Shown here piece by piece: positions 18,189-27,711 of a stretch of DNA of 63,685 bases. Source of the stretch: Thiopseudomonas sp. (GTDB lineage: Bacteria; Pseudomonadota; Gammaproteobacteria; Pseudomonadales; Pseudomonadaceae); NCBI GenBank assembly GCA_018384595.1, contig JAHAYO010000103.1, positions 1 to 63,685 of the forward strand, written 5' to 3'. The position numbers were made by a program, and so were the translations under genes. The first letter of the stretch is position 1. The number at the start of each line of letters is the position of its first letter. Below the pieces are notes generated by a model. It had not been told where the DNA came from. It ran no database searches and saw only the letters and a list, made by a program, of their open reading frames with translations.

Positions 18189-19357
18189 TGGACAGGATTC
18201 CCGCACAGAAAGAACGGCTGTTTTGGCCGACCCTGTGGGCAGTTGCCATTCATGTGGCGCTGCTCTCGCTGTTGTTTGTCAGTTTTTCCAGCACGCCCGA
18301 GCTGCCGCCGGCGCGCCCCTTGGTTAAAGCGACCCTCTATCAGCTCGAGTCGCAAAACATGGCGACCAGCCAGACGCCGCACAAAATTGCGGGCGAGGCT
18401 GAGCAAACCCGCACACAAGACTACGCTCAGGATCAACTAGAACAAAAAAAACGCGAGCAGGAACGCGAAGCGGCAGCCCAGCGACAGGCTGAAGAGGCGC
18501 GTCAGGTCGCCATGCGTCAGGCAGAACAGCAACGCGCAGCCGAGCAACAGCGCCAAGCTGAACAAAGCGCTGAGCAAGAACGCAAGCGTCAAGCCGAGCA
18601 AAAATTGGCAGATGAGCGGCAAAAAGCCGCCGAGCAAAAGCGTGTCGCCGAACAAAAAGCCGCTGAACAGAAAAAACTTGAATTGCAAAAAGCTGAAGCC
18701 GCGCGCCTGAAAGCAGCAGAAGAAGCCAAGGCCCGTGCCGAGGCCGAGCGCAAAAAAGCTGAGGAACTGAAGAAAAAAGCCGAAGCCGAGCGCAAAAAGG
18801 CCGAAGAGCAAAAACAGAAAGCCGAAGCCGAGCGTAAGAAAGCCGAGGAACAAAAGAAAAAGGCCGAAGCCGAACGTCAAAAAGCTGAAGCAGACAAGAA
18901 AAAACGCGATGCTGAGCAGGCGGCGAAGGTGGCCGCCGACAAAGCCCGCGAAGCCGAGCGTCGCGCCCAGGAAGACCGCACTGCAGCGGCACTGGCCGAG
19001 CTGCTGGGTGACGGGCCGGCACAACGCCAAGCCACGGCAGCTGACCGCCAGGGCGAACAGCAGGCGGCACGCTTAGATGATCTGATCGTGCAGCTGGTCA
19101 GCCAAAACTGGAGCCGCCCTGACGCCGCCCGCAATGGCATGCAGGTGGTGCTGGATGTGGAGTTTCTTGCCGACGGTACCATCAGCCGCGTGGTCATTGC
19201 TCGCAGTAGTGGCAATGCCGCATTTGATAATTCCGCCCTAGCGGCGGTAAGAAACGTGGCGCGGGTCAGGGAGCTACAAAACCTTGATCGCGCCACCTAT
19301 GAACGCTTTTATCGTAAACGCAGCATGGCCTTCCGGCCCGAGGATTTAAGCCAGTGA
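18188..19357 (+). CDS. tolA: Cell envelope integrity protein TolA
   Basis: TolA spans the periplasm and links TolQR to TolB and Pal during cell constriction. Its 389 aa comprise one N-terminal membrane helix (about 15-36), a long Lys/Glu/Ala/Gln-rich helical arm (about 65-265) with repeated [10 protein letters not shown]-type units, and a globular C-terminal domain (about 295-389). The arm is low-complexity DNA rich in A and G on this strand. The gene is coupled to tolR and tolB by stop/start overlaps. Confidence 0.96.
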   Translation: MDRIPAQKERLFWPTLWAVAIHVALLSLLFVSFSSTPELPPARPLVKATLYQLESQNMATSQTPHKIAGEAEQTRTQDYAQDQLEQKKREQEREAAAQRQAEEARQVAMRQAEQQRAAEQQRQAEQSAEQERKRQAEQKLADERQKAAEQKRVAEQKAAEQKKLELQKAEAARLKAAEEAKARAEAERKKAEELKKKAEAERKKAEEQKQKAEAERKKAEEQKKKAEAERQKAEADKKKRDAEQAAKVAADKAREAERRAQEDRTAAALAELLGDGPAQRQATAADRQGEQQAARLDDLIVQLVSQNWSRPDAARNGMQVVLDVEFLADGTISRVVIARSSGNAAFDNSALAAVRNVARVRELQNLDRATYERFYRKRSMAFRPEDLSQ

Positions 19358-20649
19358 GCACCTTGTTTCGACTGTTGATTGCCTGTATCACCCTGAGCGC
19401 CAGCTTGGCCTTTGCCGCAGACCCGCTGGTTATTACCCGTGGAACCGACCGCGCCATTCCGGTGGCGGTGGTGCCCTTTGGCGTGGCAGGCGCAGGTTTG
19501 CCAGATGATCCGGCGCGGATCATTGCTGCTGACCTGTATAACTCGGGTTTGTTCAGCCCGATAGCGCGCGAGCATATGATCAGCATGCCCAGCCGCCCTG
19601 ATGAAATTATTTACCGTGACTGGCGTGCCGTGGGTGCCCAGTATCTGCTGATAGGCGATGTGCGCGCGCTGGGTGACGGCCGTTACCAGTTGCAGTATCA
19701 CCTATTCAACGTGACCAGCGAACAACAGGTACATGCCGGCACGCTCAGCGGTACGGCACAACAAATTCGTGATATGTCGCATCATATTGCTGACCAAGCC
19801 CATGAAAAAGTCACCGGCATCCGTGGCGCGTTCTCGACCAAACTGCTGTTTGTCAGCGCTTCGGGGCCGGTCAATGACCGACGTTACGCGCTGTATCGCG
19901 CCGACTATGATGGCGCCCGTGCAGTGACCCTGCTGCAGTCCCGCGAGCCGATCCTTTCGCCCAGCTATGCACCGGACGGCAAGCGCATTGTTTATGTGTC
20001 CTTTGAACAGAAGCGCCCGCGCATTTATGTACAGCACGTTGAGACAGGTGCCCGCGAGCAGGTCACTCACTTTGAAGGGCTCAACGGCGCGCCGGCCTGG
20101 TCGCCAGACAGCAGTAAACTGGCCTTTGTGCTGTCCAAGGACGGCAACCCAGAAATCTACGTGATGGATATGGCCAGCCGCCAAACGCGCCGCGTCACCA
20201 ATCACATGGCCATTGATACCGAGCCTTTCTGGGGCAAGGACGGGCAAACCCTGTACTTCACCTCCGACCGTTCCGGCAAACCGCAGATCTACCGCACCAG
20301 CATCAATGGCGGAGAGGCCAAGCGCGTCACCTTTACCGGCAATTACAACGCCAATCCCAAGTTGTCGGCGGATGAAAAGACTCTGGTCATGATTCACCGC
20401 CAAGACGGCTACAAGGTGTTCAAGGTGGCTACCCAGGACCTGCAACGCGGTACCTTGCGCATCCTTTCTGACACCAGTCTTGACGAATCGCCCACTGTTG
20501 CGGCCAATGGAACCATGGTAATCTACGCCACGCGTCAACAGGGTAAAGGAGTGCTGATGCTGACCTCCATCAATGGCCGCGTGCGTACCGCATTGCCGGG
20601 TATTGAAGGAGAGATTCGTGAGCCTTCATGGTCACCTTTTTTAAACTGA
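19354..20649 (+). CDS. tolB: Tol-Pal system periplasmic protein TolB
   Basis: TolB is a periplasmic beta-propeller that binds Pal and TolA. At 431 aa it has a Sec signal peptide (about 1-21, cleavage near AFA-AD), an N-terminal domain to about 160, and a six-bladed propeller with repeated [22 protein letters not shown]-type WD40-like motifs. The start is GTG, overlapping the tolA stop as GTGA. Confidence 0.97.
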   Translation: MSTLFRLLIACITLSASLAFAADPLVITRGTDRAIPVAVVPFGVAGAGLPDDPARIIAADLYNSGLFSPIAREHMISMPSRPDEIIYRDWRAVGAQYLLIGDVRALGDGRYQLQYHLFNVTSEQQVHAGTLSGTAQQIRDMSHHIADQAHEKVTGIRGAFSTKLLFVSASGPVNDRRYALYRADYDGARAVTLLQSREPILSPSYAPDGKRIVYVSFEQKRPRIYVQHVETGAREQVTHFEGLNGAPAWSPDSSKLAFVLSKDGNPEIYVMDMASRQTRRVTNHMAIDTEPFWGKDGQTLYFTSDRSGKPQIYRTSINGGEAKRVTFTGNYNANPKLSADEKTLVMIHRQDGYKVFKVATQDLQRGTLRILSDTSLDESPTVAANGTMVIYATRQQGKGVLMLTSINGRVRTALPGIEGEIREPSWSPFLN

Positions 20650-20702
20650 TAAACGCTCAAATCAATCGGATCAACAACCTTGCGTTGGAGTTTTAAAACA
20701 CA

Positions 20703-21215
20703 ATGGCAACACTGAAATTTGGCAAATTGACTGCCCTGTCACTGGCCCTGCTGTTCGCAGTGGGCTGTACCTCCAAAGGCGGCGACGCCGCCGGTAACGA
20801 AACCCTGGATCCCAATGCTGGCCTCAACGGTGGTGTTGCGGGCGGTGCGGGTTACGGCAGCGAATTTGACAGCAGCAGCGAAGCTGCTCTGCGCGCCATC
20901 AAAACCTTCTACTTCGAGTTCGACAGCTCCGACCTCAAACCTGAAGCCATGCGTGCTCTGGACGTACACGCTCGCGACCTGAAAGGCAACGGCCGTCGTG
21001 TTGTTCTGGAAGGCCACACTGACGAGCGCGGCACCCGCGAGTACAACATGGCGCTAGGCGAGCGTCGTGCCAAGGCCGTTCAGCGCTACATGGTGCTGCA
21101 GGGTGTTTCCCCAGCACAGCTAGAGCTGGTGTCCTACGGTGAAGAGCGTCCGGTTGCTGGCGGCCACAGCGAGGCTGATTGGGCCCAGAACCGCCGCGTA
21201 GAGCTGCGTGACTAA
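20703..21215 (+). CDS. pal: Peptidoglycan-associated lipoprotein Pal (OprL)
   Basis: Pal is an outer-membrane lipoprotein that binds meso-diaminopimelate of peptidoglycan through an OmpA-like domain. The lipobox AVGC puts the acylated Cys at residue 22; residues just after it are Gly/Asn/Asp-rich. The OmpA domain (about 65-170) contains the [22 protein letters not shown] peptidoglycan-binding segment. At 170 aa it matches OprL of Pseudomonas. Confidence 0.97.
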   Translation: MATLKFGKLTALSLALLFAVGCTSKGGDAAGNETLDPNAGLNGGVAGGAGYGSEFDSSSEAALRAIKTFYFEFDSSDLKPEAMRALDVHARDLKGNGRRVVLEGHTDERGTREYNMALGERRAKAVQRYMVLQGVSPAQLELVSYGEERPVAGGHSEADWAQNRRVELRD

Positions 21216-21218
21216 ACC

Positions 21219-21926
21219 ATGAAAAAGACAGTTCTTGCGCTGTGTGTTGCGCTTTGCATGGGTGCTATGGCATCCGTATCGGCCAATGACAGCGCGGGAC
21301 TGTCTGCTCAGGGGCAGCTATTTATGCAGCTCCAGCAGATGCAGCAAGAAATTGCTGCATTGCGCGGTATGGTTGAAGAACAGCAAAACCAGATTCACCG
21401 CCTGACCGAAGAAAGTCGCGACCGCTACCAAGCCTTGGATAGCCGTCTCAGTCACGAGCAGGGCGCTCAGCCTGTCGTTAGCGACACCGACACCGACACG
21501 GTACCGCCACCCGCTAACCCGCCGGCCGATGTGGCACCCGGTGATCCGGCCAAGGAACAACAGTTTTACGAAGCTTCCTATAGCCTGATTCAGGCACGGG
21601 ATTTTGACCGTGCGCAGCAGGCATTCACCGCTTTTCTTGGGCGCTACCCTCAGGGTAAATACGCAGCCAACGCTTATTACTGGTTGGGCGAAATTGCTCT
21701 GGTTAAAAACGACCTGCAAGCAGCAGGGCAGGCATTTGCCAGCGTGATCCAAGATTGGCCGCAGCATGCCAAAGTTGCCGACTCGACCTACAAGCTGGCC
21801 GTGGTTGAGCAGCGCTTGGGCCGTTTTGAACGGGCTGAAGCTATGTTCCGGCAGGTAATCAGCCAGCATCCCAGCAGCTCCGCCGCCAACTTGGCTCGCC
21901 AAGACTTGCAACGCCTGCATCAATGA
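21219..21926 (+). CDS. cpoB: Cell division coordinator CpoB (YbgF)
   Basis: CpoB is a periplasmic protein that coordinates peptidoglycan synthesis by PBP1B with Tol-driven outer-membrane constriction. The 235 aa comprise a signal peptide (about 1-22), an N-terminal trimerising coiled coil (about 32-80, QLQQMQQEIAALRG), a Pro/Asp-rich linker and three TPR-type repeats (about 115-235). It begins 4 nt after the pal stop and ends the operon. In Pseudomonas, queE and queC commonly follow; here the tRNA-Lys gene follows directly. Confidence 0.96.
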   Translation: MKKTVLALCVALCMGAMASVSANDSAGLSAQGQLFMQLQQMQQEIAALRGMVEEQQNQIHRLTEESRDRYQALDSRLSHEQGAQPVVSDTDTDTVPPPANPPADVAPGDPAKEQQFYEASYSLIQARDFDRAQQAFTAFLGRYPQGKYAANAYYWLGEIALVKNDLQAAGQAFASVIQDWPQHAKVADSTYKLAVVEQRLGRFERAEAMFRQVISQHPSSSAANLARQDLQRLHQ

Positions 21927-21952
21927 CATTATCCCACCGTGATAAATAGTCC

Positions 21953-21980
21953 TTGAAATCAACGCCAAAACACGTATTAT
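21953..21980 (+). promoter_or_regulatory. Promoter of tRNA-Lys
   Basis: TTGAAA (21953-21958) and TATTAT (21975-21980) at 16-bp spacing lie 14 bp before the tRNA 5' end. This indicates independent transcription from the tol-pal operon. Confidence 0.7.
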
Positions 21981-21993
21981 TTGCCACCCCGAA

Positions 21994-22068
21994 GGGTCGT
22001 TAGCTCAGTGGTAGAGCAGTTGGCTTTTAACCAATTGGTCGCAGGTTCGAACCCCGCACGACCCACCA
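21994..22068 (+). tRNA. tRNA-Lys (anticodon TTT)
   Basis: A complete cloverleaf can be drawn: acceptor GGGTCGT/ACGACCC, D arm GCTC/GAGC, anticodon stem GTTGG/CCAAT with loop CTTTTAA (anticodon TTT), T loop TTCGAAC, discriminator A and an encoded CCA. It closely follows gammaproteobacterial tRNA-Lys. One oddity is an A-C mismatch in the T stem (22043 against 22055), where the familiar stem is GCAGG/CCTGC. A perfect 7-bp hairpin GGTACTG/CAGTACC lies just downstream (22078-22094). Confidence 0.97.
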
Positions 22069-22155
22069 TTTCCTTCCGGTACTGCAACAGTACCTGCCTG
22101 CACGGGGCACGCCAAAGCGGTGTGCACATCGGCAGCTTTTGGGAATTGCCTACAG

Positions 22156-23214
22156 ATGACACAGATTGCTGAACGCATTTTGGTTCAAGCACACCTGGCG
22201 GCCAGACAGATACAACCGCTGACCGCCGAACAGCAAACCACTTATTTTGAGCAAATTGCCGCCGAGCTTAAGCGCCAGAATGCGGTGCTGGTTGCGCATT
22301 ACTATTGCGACCCCGTGCTGCAAGAACTGGCGGATAAAACCGGTGGTTGTGTGGCCGACTCGTTGGAGATGGCGCGCTTTGGTAAGAATCATCCAGCACA
22401 AACACTGCTGGTGGCCGGTGTGCGCTTTATGGGCGAAACCGCCAAAATTCTAAGTCCCGAAAAACGAGTGCTGATGCCCACGCTAGAGGCGACCTGTTCG
22501 CTGGACTTGGGTTGTCCGGTGCAGGAGTTTTCTGCTTTTTGCGACCAGCATCCCGAGCGTACCGTGGTGGTCTATGCCAACACATCGGCTGCGGTTAAAG
22601 CGCGTGCCGACTGGGTGGTGACTTCCAGTTGTGCGCTGGAAATTGTCGAAAGCCTGATGGATAACGGCGAAAAAATTATCTGGGGCCCAGACAAGCACCT
22701 TGGCCGCTATATCGAGCGTGAAACCGGTGCTGACATGCTGATGTGGGACGGTGCCTGTATCGTGCATGAAGAGTTCAAAACTCAGCAGCTGGAAGACATG
22801 ATTGCGCTCTATCCCGATGCGGCAGTGCTGGTGCATCCCGAGTCACCCGAGGCAGTGGTTGAGTTGGCTGACGTGGTAGGCTCCACCAGCCAGTTGCTTA
22901 AGGCCACGCAAACCATGGAGCAGCAAGCCTTTATTGTCGCTACCGACAAGGGCATTTTTTATAAAATGCAGCAGGCCAGTCCGCACAAAACCTTTATTGA
23001 AGCGCCGACCGCTGGCGAAGGCGCCAGTTGCCGCAGCTGTGCCAGCTGTCCGTGGATGGCCATGAACACATTAGAGGCTACGCTGCATAGCCTGCAAACC
23101 GGAGCCAATGAAATACGGGTAGATGCTGCCTTGGTGCCCCGCGCGGTCAAGCCGCTGCAGCGGATGCTCGACTTTACTCGCAACGCAGGCATGACGCTAA
23201 AAGGCAACGCCTGA
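22156..23214 (+). CDS. nadA: Quinolinate synthase (NadA)
   Basis: NadA condenses iminoaspartate with dihydroxyacetone phosphate to give quinolinate in de novo NAD synthesis, using one [4Fe-4S] cluster. The 352 aa show the HYYCDP motif, [12 protein letters not shown], the VTSSCALE region and a late [13 protein letters not shown] Cys motif. The ATG at 22156 gives the Pseudomonas-type N-terminus [13 protein letters not shown]; an upstream start at 22120 is unsupported. A strong terminator follows. Confidence 0.97.
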   Translation: MTQIAERILVQAHLAARQIQPLTAEQQTTYFEQIAAELKRQNAVLVAHYYCDPVLQELADKTGGCVADSLEMARFGKNHPAQTLLVAGVRFMGETAKILSPEKRVLMPTLEATCSLDLGCPVQEFSAFCDQHPERTVVVYANTSAAVKARADWVVTSSCALEIVESLMDNGEKIIWGPDKHLGRYIERETGADMLMWDGACIVHEEFKTQQLEDMIALYPDAAVLVHPESPEAVVELADVVGSTSQLLKATQTMEQQAFIVATDKGIFYKMQQASPHKTFIEAPTAGEGASCRSCASCPWMAMNTLEATLHSLQTGANEIRVDAALVPRAVKPLQRMLDFTRNAGMTLKGNA

Positions 23215-23234
23215 GTTTAACTGGCTGTAAAACT

Positions 23235-23266
23235 AAAAGCCCCGCTCAGCTGTGCGGGGCTTTTTT
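23235..23266 (+). terminator. Rho-independent terminator of nadA
   Basis: A perfect stem AAAAGCCCCGC/GCGGGGCTTTT with an 8-nt loop and a T6 run, 20 bp after the nadA stop. Confidence 0.93.
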
Positions 23267-23432
23267 GTGTGCAGGCTCAGGGTGGGCGGTAAAACCGCGA
23301 TGCGCCTGTGGCGGCAAGCCTGTGCACCCCATGCAAAGTCGCCTGATCTGACGCAGAAAAAATACTGAACAAACTATGCAAAGGTATAGGCTGGCACCGT
23401 TTAATTTGCGGATGCAGTTTGCTACATTGCGC

Positions 23433-23456
23433 ATTATGTGTCCTGGTTCACATAAT
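23433..23456. promoter_or_regulatory. Palindromic operator (CRP/Vfr-like) before the GGDEF-YfiR-TonB operon
   Basis: ATTATGTG-N8-CACATAAT is a perfect 8-bp inverted repeat. Its core reads TGTGT-CCTGGT-TCACA, one base from the CRP/Vfr consensus TGTGA-N6-TCACA. It lies 55 bp before the diguanylate cyclase ATG and overlaps a possible TTGCGC-18-CATAAT promoter (23427-23456). The assignment to CRP/Vfr is an inference; another dimeric regulator could use it. Confidence 0.6.
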
Positions 23457-23511
23457 ATTTAAAAATGGCCCTTCGCTGGCCGCCCGCCGACCCGCCCGGG
23501 TGTGCAGACTG

Positions 23512-24801
23512 ATGAAAAAACTCTTCAATCGCCTGTCCATACGCTACAAGCTGACCGTATTGATGGGCGGTGGCTCTGTTGCGGGCTTATTATTTTCCGG
23601 TATCTTGCTGTTCTCGCTGGTATTGGCCGCTGAGCGAGACGCTTCTATACGCACTCTGCATCAACTGGCTGGCATGGCTGCTGAAAATTTGCGTGCGGCG
23701 CTGGCCTTTGATGACAGCGAGAGTGCCAGCAGTATGCTGGCAGCGTTGCGCAGCCATCCGCATATCCAGCTGGCGCTGGTGGATGCCAAAAACGGTACCC
23801 TGCTGGGCAGTTACCGCCACCCAGGTGTCAGTCCCGGGTTGTTTGACCAGCTGCGCCAGCACATGTATGCCCGTCACCAAGCCGCTGATGCAGCAGGCTG
23901 GGGAGAGGGAACGGTCGTGCAGGACATGACGCAGCATTATCATTATGTTGTGCACCCGATTGAGCTGGATAATGAGCATCTGGGCATCATTGCTATCGTA
24001 GCCGACAACCAGGCCTTGCTGGAAAAAATGCAGCACCTGCTACTGGCTCTACTGGTGGCTTCTCTGTTGCTGCTGGGGTTCTTGTTCTTGGTCTCGCTGC
24101 GCTTGCAGAGGGTGTTTACCCGCCCTGTGCTAGACCTAGTGCACACCATGCGGCGCATTGGCAAAGACAAGGACTATGGCATACGTCTCGATAATCCCTA
24201 CCAGGATGAGTTTGGTGAGCTGTACCAGGGCTTTAACGGCATGTTGCAGGGCATTCATGAGCGTGACGAGCGCCTCAGCGAGCAAGCCAGTACTGATACC
24301 CTGACGGGCCTGGCCAACCGGCGTTTTGCCGCCGACCGTTTTGTCGTGAAACGTGAGCGCAGCCTGCGCAAGCAGGAGCCGTTGGGCGTTATCCTGCTGG
24401 ATATTGACCACTTCAAACAGGTCAATGACACCTGGGGACATGCTGCGGGTGACCGTGTGCTGCAGGATATTTCTCATATTTTACAGGCCTGCGCACGCCC
24501 CTATGACTTGTCGGTACGCCTGGGGGGTGAAGAGTTTATGTTGCTGTGCGATAACGCCGGCCCCGAGGTGATTCGGGCGGTGGCCGAGCGTATCCGGCGG
24601 GCCGTTGAAGCCCACACCTGTGTGCTGGATAACAGGCAGAGCATCAGCATTACTGCAAGCCTGGGTTGCTGCACGTGTGTGGTGAGTGCTGATGCCGGTG
24701 CGGACCTGATGCAGGAGATGATTGATTGCGCAGACAGGGCCCTGTACCGCGCTAAACATGGCGGTCGCAACCGTGTGGAAGTGGCGCCGCTATGGCCTTG
24801 A
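23512..24801 (+). CDS. Membrane-bound diguanylate cyclase (YfiN-like architecture)
   Basis: A c-di-GMP synthase of 429 aa. Helix one (about 15-40) and helix two (about 173-200) enclose a periplasmic sensor region resembling the CHASE8/YfiN type, then a HAMP segment (about 200-260) and a GGDEF domain (about 262-425). The active site is GGEEF and an inhibitory RxxD site (RPYD) stands five residues before it, so catalysis and product inhibition look intact. The ATG at 23512 lacks a clear Shine-Dalgarno sequence. It overlaps the YfiR-like gene by 10 nt, suggesting control by that periplasmic protein. Confidence 0.92.
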   Translation: MKKLFNRLSIRYKLTVLMGGGSVAGLLFSGILLFSLVLAAERDASIRTLHQLAGMAAENLRAALAFDDSESASSMLAALRSHPHIQLALVDAKNGTLLGSYRHPGVSPGLFDQLRQHMYARHQAADAAGWGEGTVVQDMTQHYHYVVHPIELDNEHLGIIAIVADNQALLEKMQHLLLALLVASLLLLGFLFLVSLRLQRVFTRPVLDLVHTMRRIGKDKDYGIRLDNPYQDEFGELYQGFNGMLQGIHERDERLSEQASTDTLTGLANRRFAADRFVVKRERSLRKQEPLGVILLDIDHFKQVNDTWGHAAGDRVLQDISHILQACARPYDLSVRLGGEEFMLLCDNAGPEVIRAVAERIRRAVEAHTCVLDNRQSISITASLGCCTCVVSADAGADLMQEMIDCADRALYRAKHGGRNRVEVAPLWP

Positions 24802-25325
24802 ACGTACGCGGGCTGCTCGGGTTGGCTATGCTGCTGTTTACAGCACAGGCCTGGGGAAGTGATACCGAGCAGCGCTTGATGGCAGTGTATCTGGGTCGTT
24901 TTGCTGAATATGTGCAGTTCCCGCCCGTGCGCCAAGAGCAGGCGGAGTTTGTGATTGCCGTGCTGGGGCCTGACCCGTTTGGGGGGCAATTGCAGGTTCT
25001 GTATAAAGAGCGCCCGATCAACAAAAAAAAGGTACGTATCGTGCAAGCAGCATCTTTGCAGGATGTTCCCCCCTGTGATTTGCTGTACGTCAACCTGCTT
25101 ACTCAGGCCGCCCGTGATGCTGCCCTTGTGTTTGCTGCGCAGCATCAGATCCTAACCGTCAGCAATGCGCGCGGTTTTGCTGCCAGGGGTGGCATCATCC
25201 AGATCGGATTTGTCGAGCAGCAAGCCAGAATAACCATCAATCACACAGCTGCCGTTCGCAACGGGCTCCAGATCCGGGCGCCTTTATTGTCCATTGCCAC
25301 CGTGTTGCAGGGAGAACAACCATGA
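24792..25325 (+). CDS. YfiR-family (DUF4154) periplasmic protein
   Basis: This 177-aa protein has a signal peptide (about 1-22, ending AQAWG) and a DUF4154/YfiR domain: RFAEYVQFPP near the start, CDLLYVN, ILTVSNARGFAARGGIIQIGF, then NHTAAVRNGLQIRAPLLSIA. YfiR of P. aeruginosa represses the diguanylate cyclase YfiN from the periplasm. Here the gene is coupled to a GGDEF protein of matching architecture (10-nt overlap) and to a TonB receptor (4-nt overlap), so regulation of the cyclase is a reasonable inference. The redox-sensing Cys pattern of YfiR is not evident: one Cys is visible in the mature part. Confidence 0.88.
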   Translation: MALNVRGLLGLAMLLFTAQAWGSDTEQRLMAVYLGRFAEYVQFPPVRQEQAEFVIAVLGPDPFGGQLQVLYKERPINKKKVRIVQAASLQDVPPCDLLYVNLLTQAARDAALVFAAQHQILTVSNARGFAARGGIIQIGFVEQQARITINHTAAVRNGLQIRAPLLSIATVLQGEQP

Positions 25326-27688
25326 GGCGCTTGATACTTCTATTGCTGGCCTTCTGTCAGGTTGCTGTGGCTGGCACCGGCCAGCCCGATGCCGACTGGT
25401 ACAACATGGATCTGCAAAGCTTGCTGCAGGTGCGCACGCCACCCAAGGCCCAGGTGGGCTCGCGGCACGGTTTGCTTAGCGTAAAAAATACGGCGGTACC
25501 GGTGGATGTCTACACTGCCGAGCAATTGATGGCCACGGGTGAAATCGAACTGGCGCGTGCGCTGGCGGCGCTGGTGCCGGGTTTCAACTACCCGCGCCCG
25601 TCGATTGCTGACGGTACCGACCACGCGCCGCCGTTCACCCTGCGCACATTGCAGCCCGATCAGGTGCTGGTGCTGGTCAATGGTAAACGGTTGCATCAAG
25701 GTTCGCTACTGCACAACAACGGCACTATTGGTCGTGGCAGCTCCGGCACCGATCTGAACACTATTGCGCTGCTGGCCGTTGAGCGGGTGGAGGTGTTGCG
25801 TGACGGCGCGGCGGCGCAGTATGGTTCCGACGCGATTGCCGGCATTGTAAATATCATCCTCAAGGGGTACGGGCAAACGCATCAGGGCCTGTATCAGTGG
25901 GGGCGCACCTACAAAAAGGACGGTCTGGCTCGGCATGTCGAGGTGATGGCGGCCTTGCCGCTGGCGGGTGACGGTTTTGCCAACCTGGTGGTATCGCGCC
26001 GGGACCGCGGGGAGAGTAACCGTGCCTATACCGCAGCGCGGGATGGCGGGCGAACCAGACTGCATTTTGGTGACGCCCAAGTGCTGGACGAGAGCCTGAC
26101 ATTTAATGCCGAACTGCCTGGAGCGGATACTTTGCTGTATGCCCATGGCCATTACAACCAGCGCCAAAGCAGTGCTGGAGCGCTTTACCGTTATGCCGAT
26201 GATGACCGTAACCTGCCTGAGCTGTACCCCGATGGTTTTTTGCCGAGCATCGAACCGCGTATCCGCGATTATTCGGCCACCCTGGGCATCAAGGGTGTTC
26301 TGGACAGTGGTGCCAGCTGGGATCTGAGTTATACCCGTGGTGAAAACGATTACCACTTTTATGTACGCAATTCGCTCAACCGTTCACTGGGCATCAATAG
26401 CCCGCGCAGTTTTGACAGCGGCAGCACCCGCCTGAACCAAGATACCCTGAGCTTTGACATGAACCAGCACTTTGGCGCGCACAGCCTGAGTGCTGGCTAC
26501 GAGCTGCGTCGTGAGCACTACCGGATCAGGGCGGGCGACTCCGCGTCCTATCTACTGGGGCCGTATTCGACCCAGTATCCCGGAGCCCAGGGATTTGGCG
26601 GTTTTTCACCGGATAATACCGTGAGCGCCAGTCGTCTGAGCCAGGCCTTGTATGTGGATTTCAAATATGTACCGGTGGCCGGCCTGACCCTTGGCACGGC
26701 GGCGCGTACTGAACATTTCAGCGATTTTGGCAATACCCTCAACGGCAAGCTGTCACTGCACTATCAACCGGTGGAGCAGTGGCAGCTCAGAGGCAGCCTG
26801 AGCAGCGGTTTCCGTGCGCCTTCTTTGAGTCAGGCCAATTTCAGCTCGACCAGCATGATTAACGGGGGGGGCGGGCTTGTTCAAACAGGTAATTTCCGCG
26901 TGGACCATCCAGTGGCTAGAGCACTGGGTGCTGATGACCTCAAACCTGAAAAATCAGCGCACTTTACGCTGGGTGCTGTCTGGCAACCTGTGGCAAGCAT
27001 GAGCCTGAGTGCCGACTGGTTTGTGACTGACATCCGCAACCGCATCATGGCGACCAGTTATATTGAGGCCGATACAGTGCCGCAAGCCAAAGACATACTG
27101 GAACAATATGGTGTGGGGAGTGCGGTATATTTTACTAATGCTGTTGGCACCCGTACCCAGGGCTATGACGTGCGGCTTGACTATCAGGATGAACTGTCCA
27201 ACGGACACCTGTGGCAGATACAGGCGGCTTTTCAGCAGGCCAAAACACGTATCAACCGAGTCAACCGCGCCCCTGATGTTCTGGGCGTTGATATGAATGA
27301 GCTGGTCTTGGACCCGTTTACGCGGGTAACGCTGGAGCAAGGACAGCCGCAGCATGCGTTCAGCCTGTGGGGCCACTACAGGACGCCGGCCTTTGCCCTG
27401 AGTTTGGGCCTGCGTCGTCATGGTAGTTATGCCAGCACCTATGGCGATCAGACAGTGCGCTTTGCCGCACGCTGGGTGCTGGACCCGCAAATCAGCTTTA
27501 ATCTGGGCCGCCACGCTACGCTGGCGGTGGGTGCCACCAATCTGCTCAACAGCAGGCCCCAACAATGGGCGGCAACAGGCGAGGACGAACCCCTGCACGG
27601 AAAAGGCAAACCGGTTGCCTATTCCCAGTATGCGCCCTACGGGTACAACGGCAGAACCTGGTACCTGCGCTTGGGGGCGCGCTTCTGA
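25322..27688 (+). CDS. TonB-dependent outer-membrane receptor
   Basis: An outer-membrane TonB-dependent receptor of 788 aa: signal peptide (about 1-17), plug domain (about 50-180, with LVLVNGKRLHQGS and the VERVEVLRDGAAAQYGSDAIAGIVNI signature), a 22-strand beta-barrel and the terminal aromatic residue (ARF). There is no N-terminal STN signalling domain, so classical FecI/FecR surface signalling is not expected. The ligand cannot be read from the sequence. Its start overlaps the YfiR-like stop, linking the receptor to a c-di-GMP module. Confidence 0.93.
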   Translation: MRRLILLLLAFCQVAVAGTGQPDADWYNMDLQSLLQVRTPPKAQVGSRHGLLSVKNTAVPVDVYTAEQLMATGEIELARALAALVPGFNYPRPSIADGTDHAPPFTLRTLQPDQVLVLVNGKRLHQGSLLHNNGTIGRGSSGTDLNTIALLAVERVEVLRDGAAAQYGSDAIAGIVNIILKGYGQTHQGLYQWGRTYKKDGLARHVEVMAALPLAGDGFANLVVSRRDRGESNRAYTAARDGGRTRLHFGDAQVLDESLTFNAELPGADTLLYAHGHYNQRQSSAGALYRYADDDRNLPELYPDGFLPSIEPRIRDYSATLGIKGVLDSGASWDLSYTRGENDYHFYVRNSLNRSLGINSPRSFDSGSTRLNQDTLSFDMNQHFGAHSLSAGYELRREHYRIRAGDSASYLLGPYSTQYPGAQGFGGFSPDNTVSASRLSQALYVDFKYVPVAGLTLGTAARTEHFSDFGNTLNGKLSLHYQPVEQWQLRGSLSSGFRAPSLSQANFSSTSMINGGGGLVQTGNFRVDHPVARALGADDLKPEKSAHFTLGAVWQPVASMSLSADWFVTDIRNRIMATSYIEADTVPQAKDILEQYGVGSAVYFTNAVGTRTQGYDVRLDYQDELSNGHLWQIQAAFQQAKTRINRVNRAPDVLGVDMNELVLDPFTRVTLEQGQPQHAFSLWGHYRTPAFALSLGLRRHGSYASTYGDQTVRFAARWVLDPQISFNLGRHATLAVGATNLLNSRPQQWAATGEDEPLHGKGKPVAYSQYAPYGYNGRTWYLRLGARF

Positions 27689-27711
27689 GTGGGGCTCTTT
27701 AGCCATGTTTT

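Noticed and set aside
18440-18990. Repetitive stretch in tolA as a tandem-repeat array or CRISPR
   Set aside because: The repeats encode the normal Lys/Glu/Ala helical arm of TolA and have no spacers.
21994-22068. tRNA-Lys as an occupied integration site
   Set aside because: nadA, the expected chromosomal neighbour, follows within 90 bp, and no integrase gene or repeated tRNA 3' end is seen nearby.
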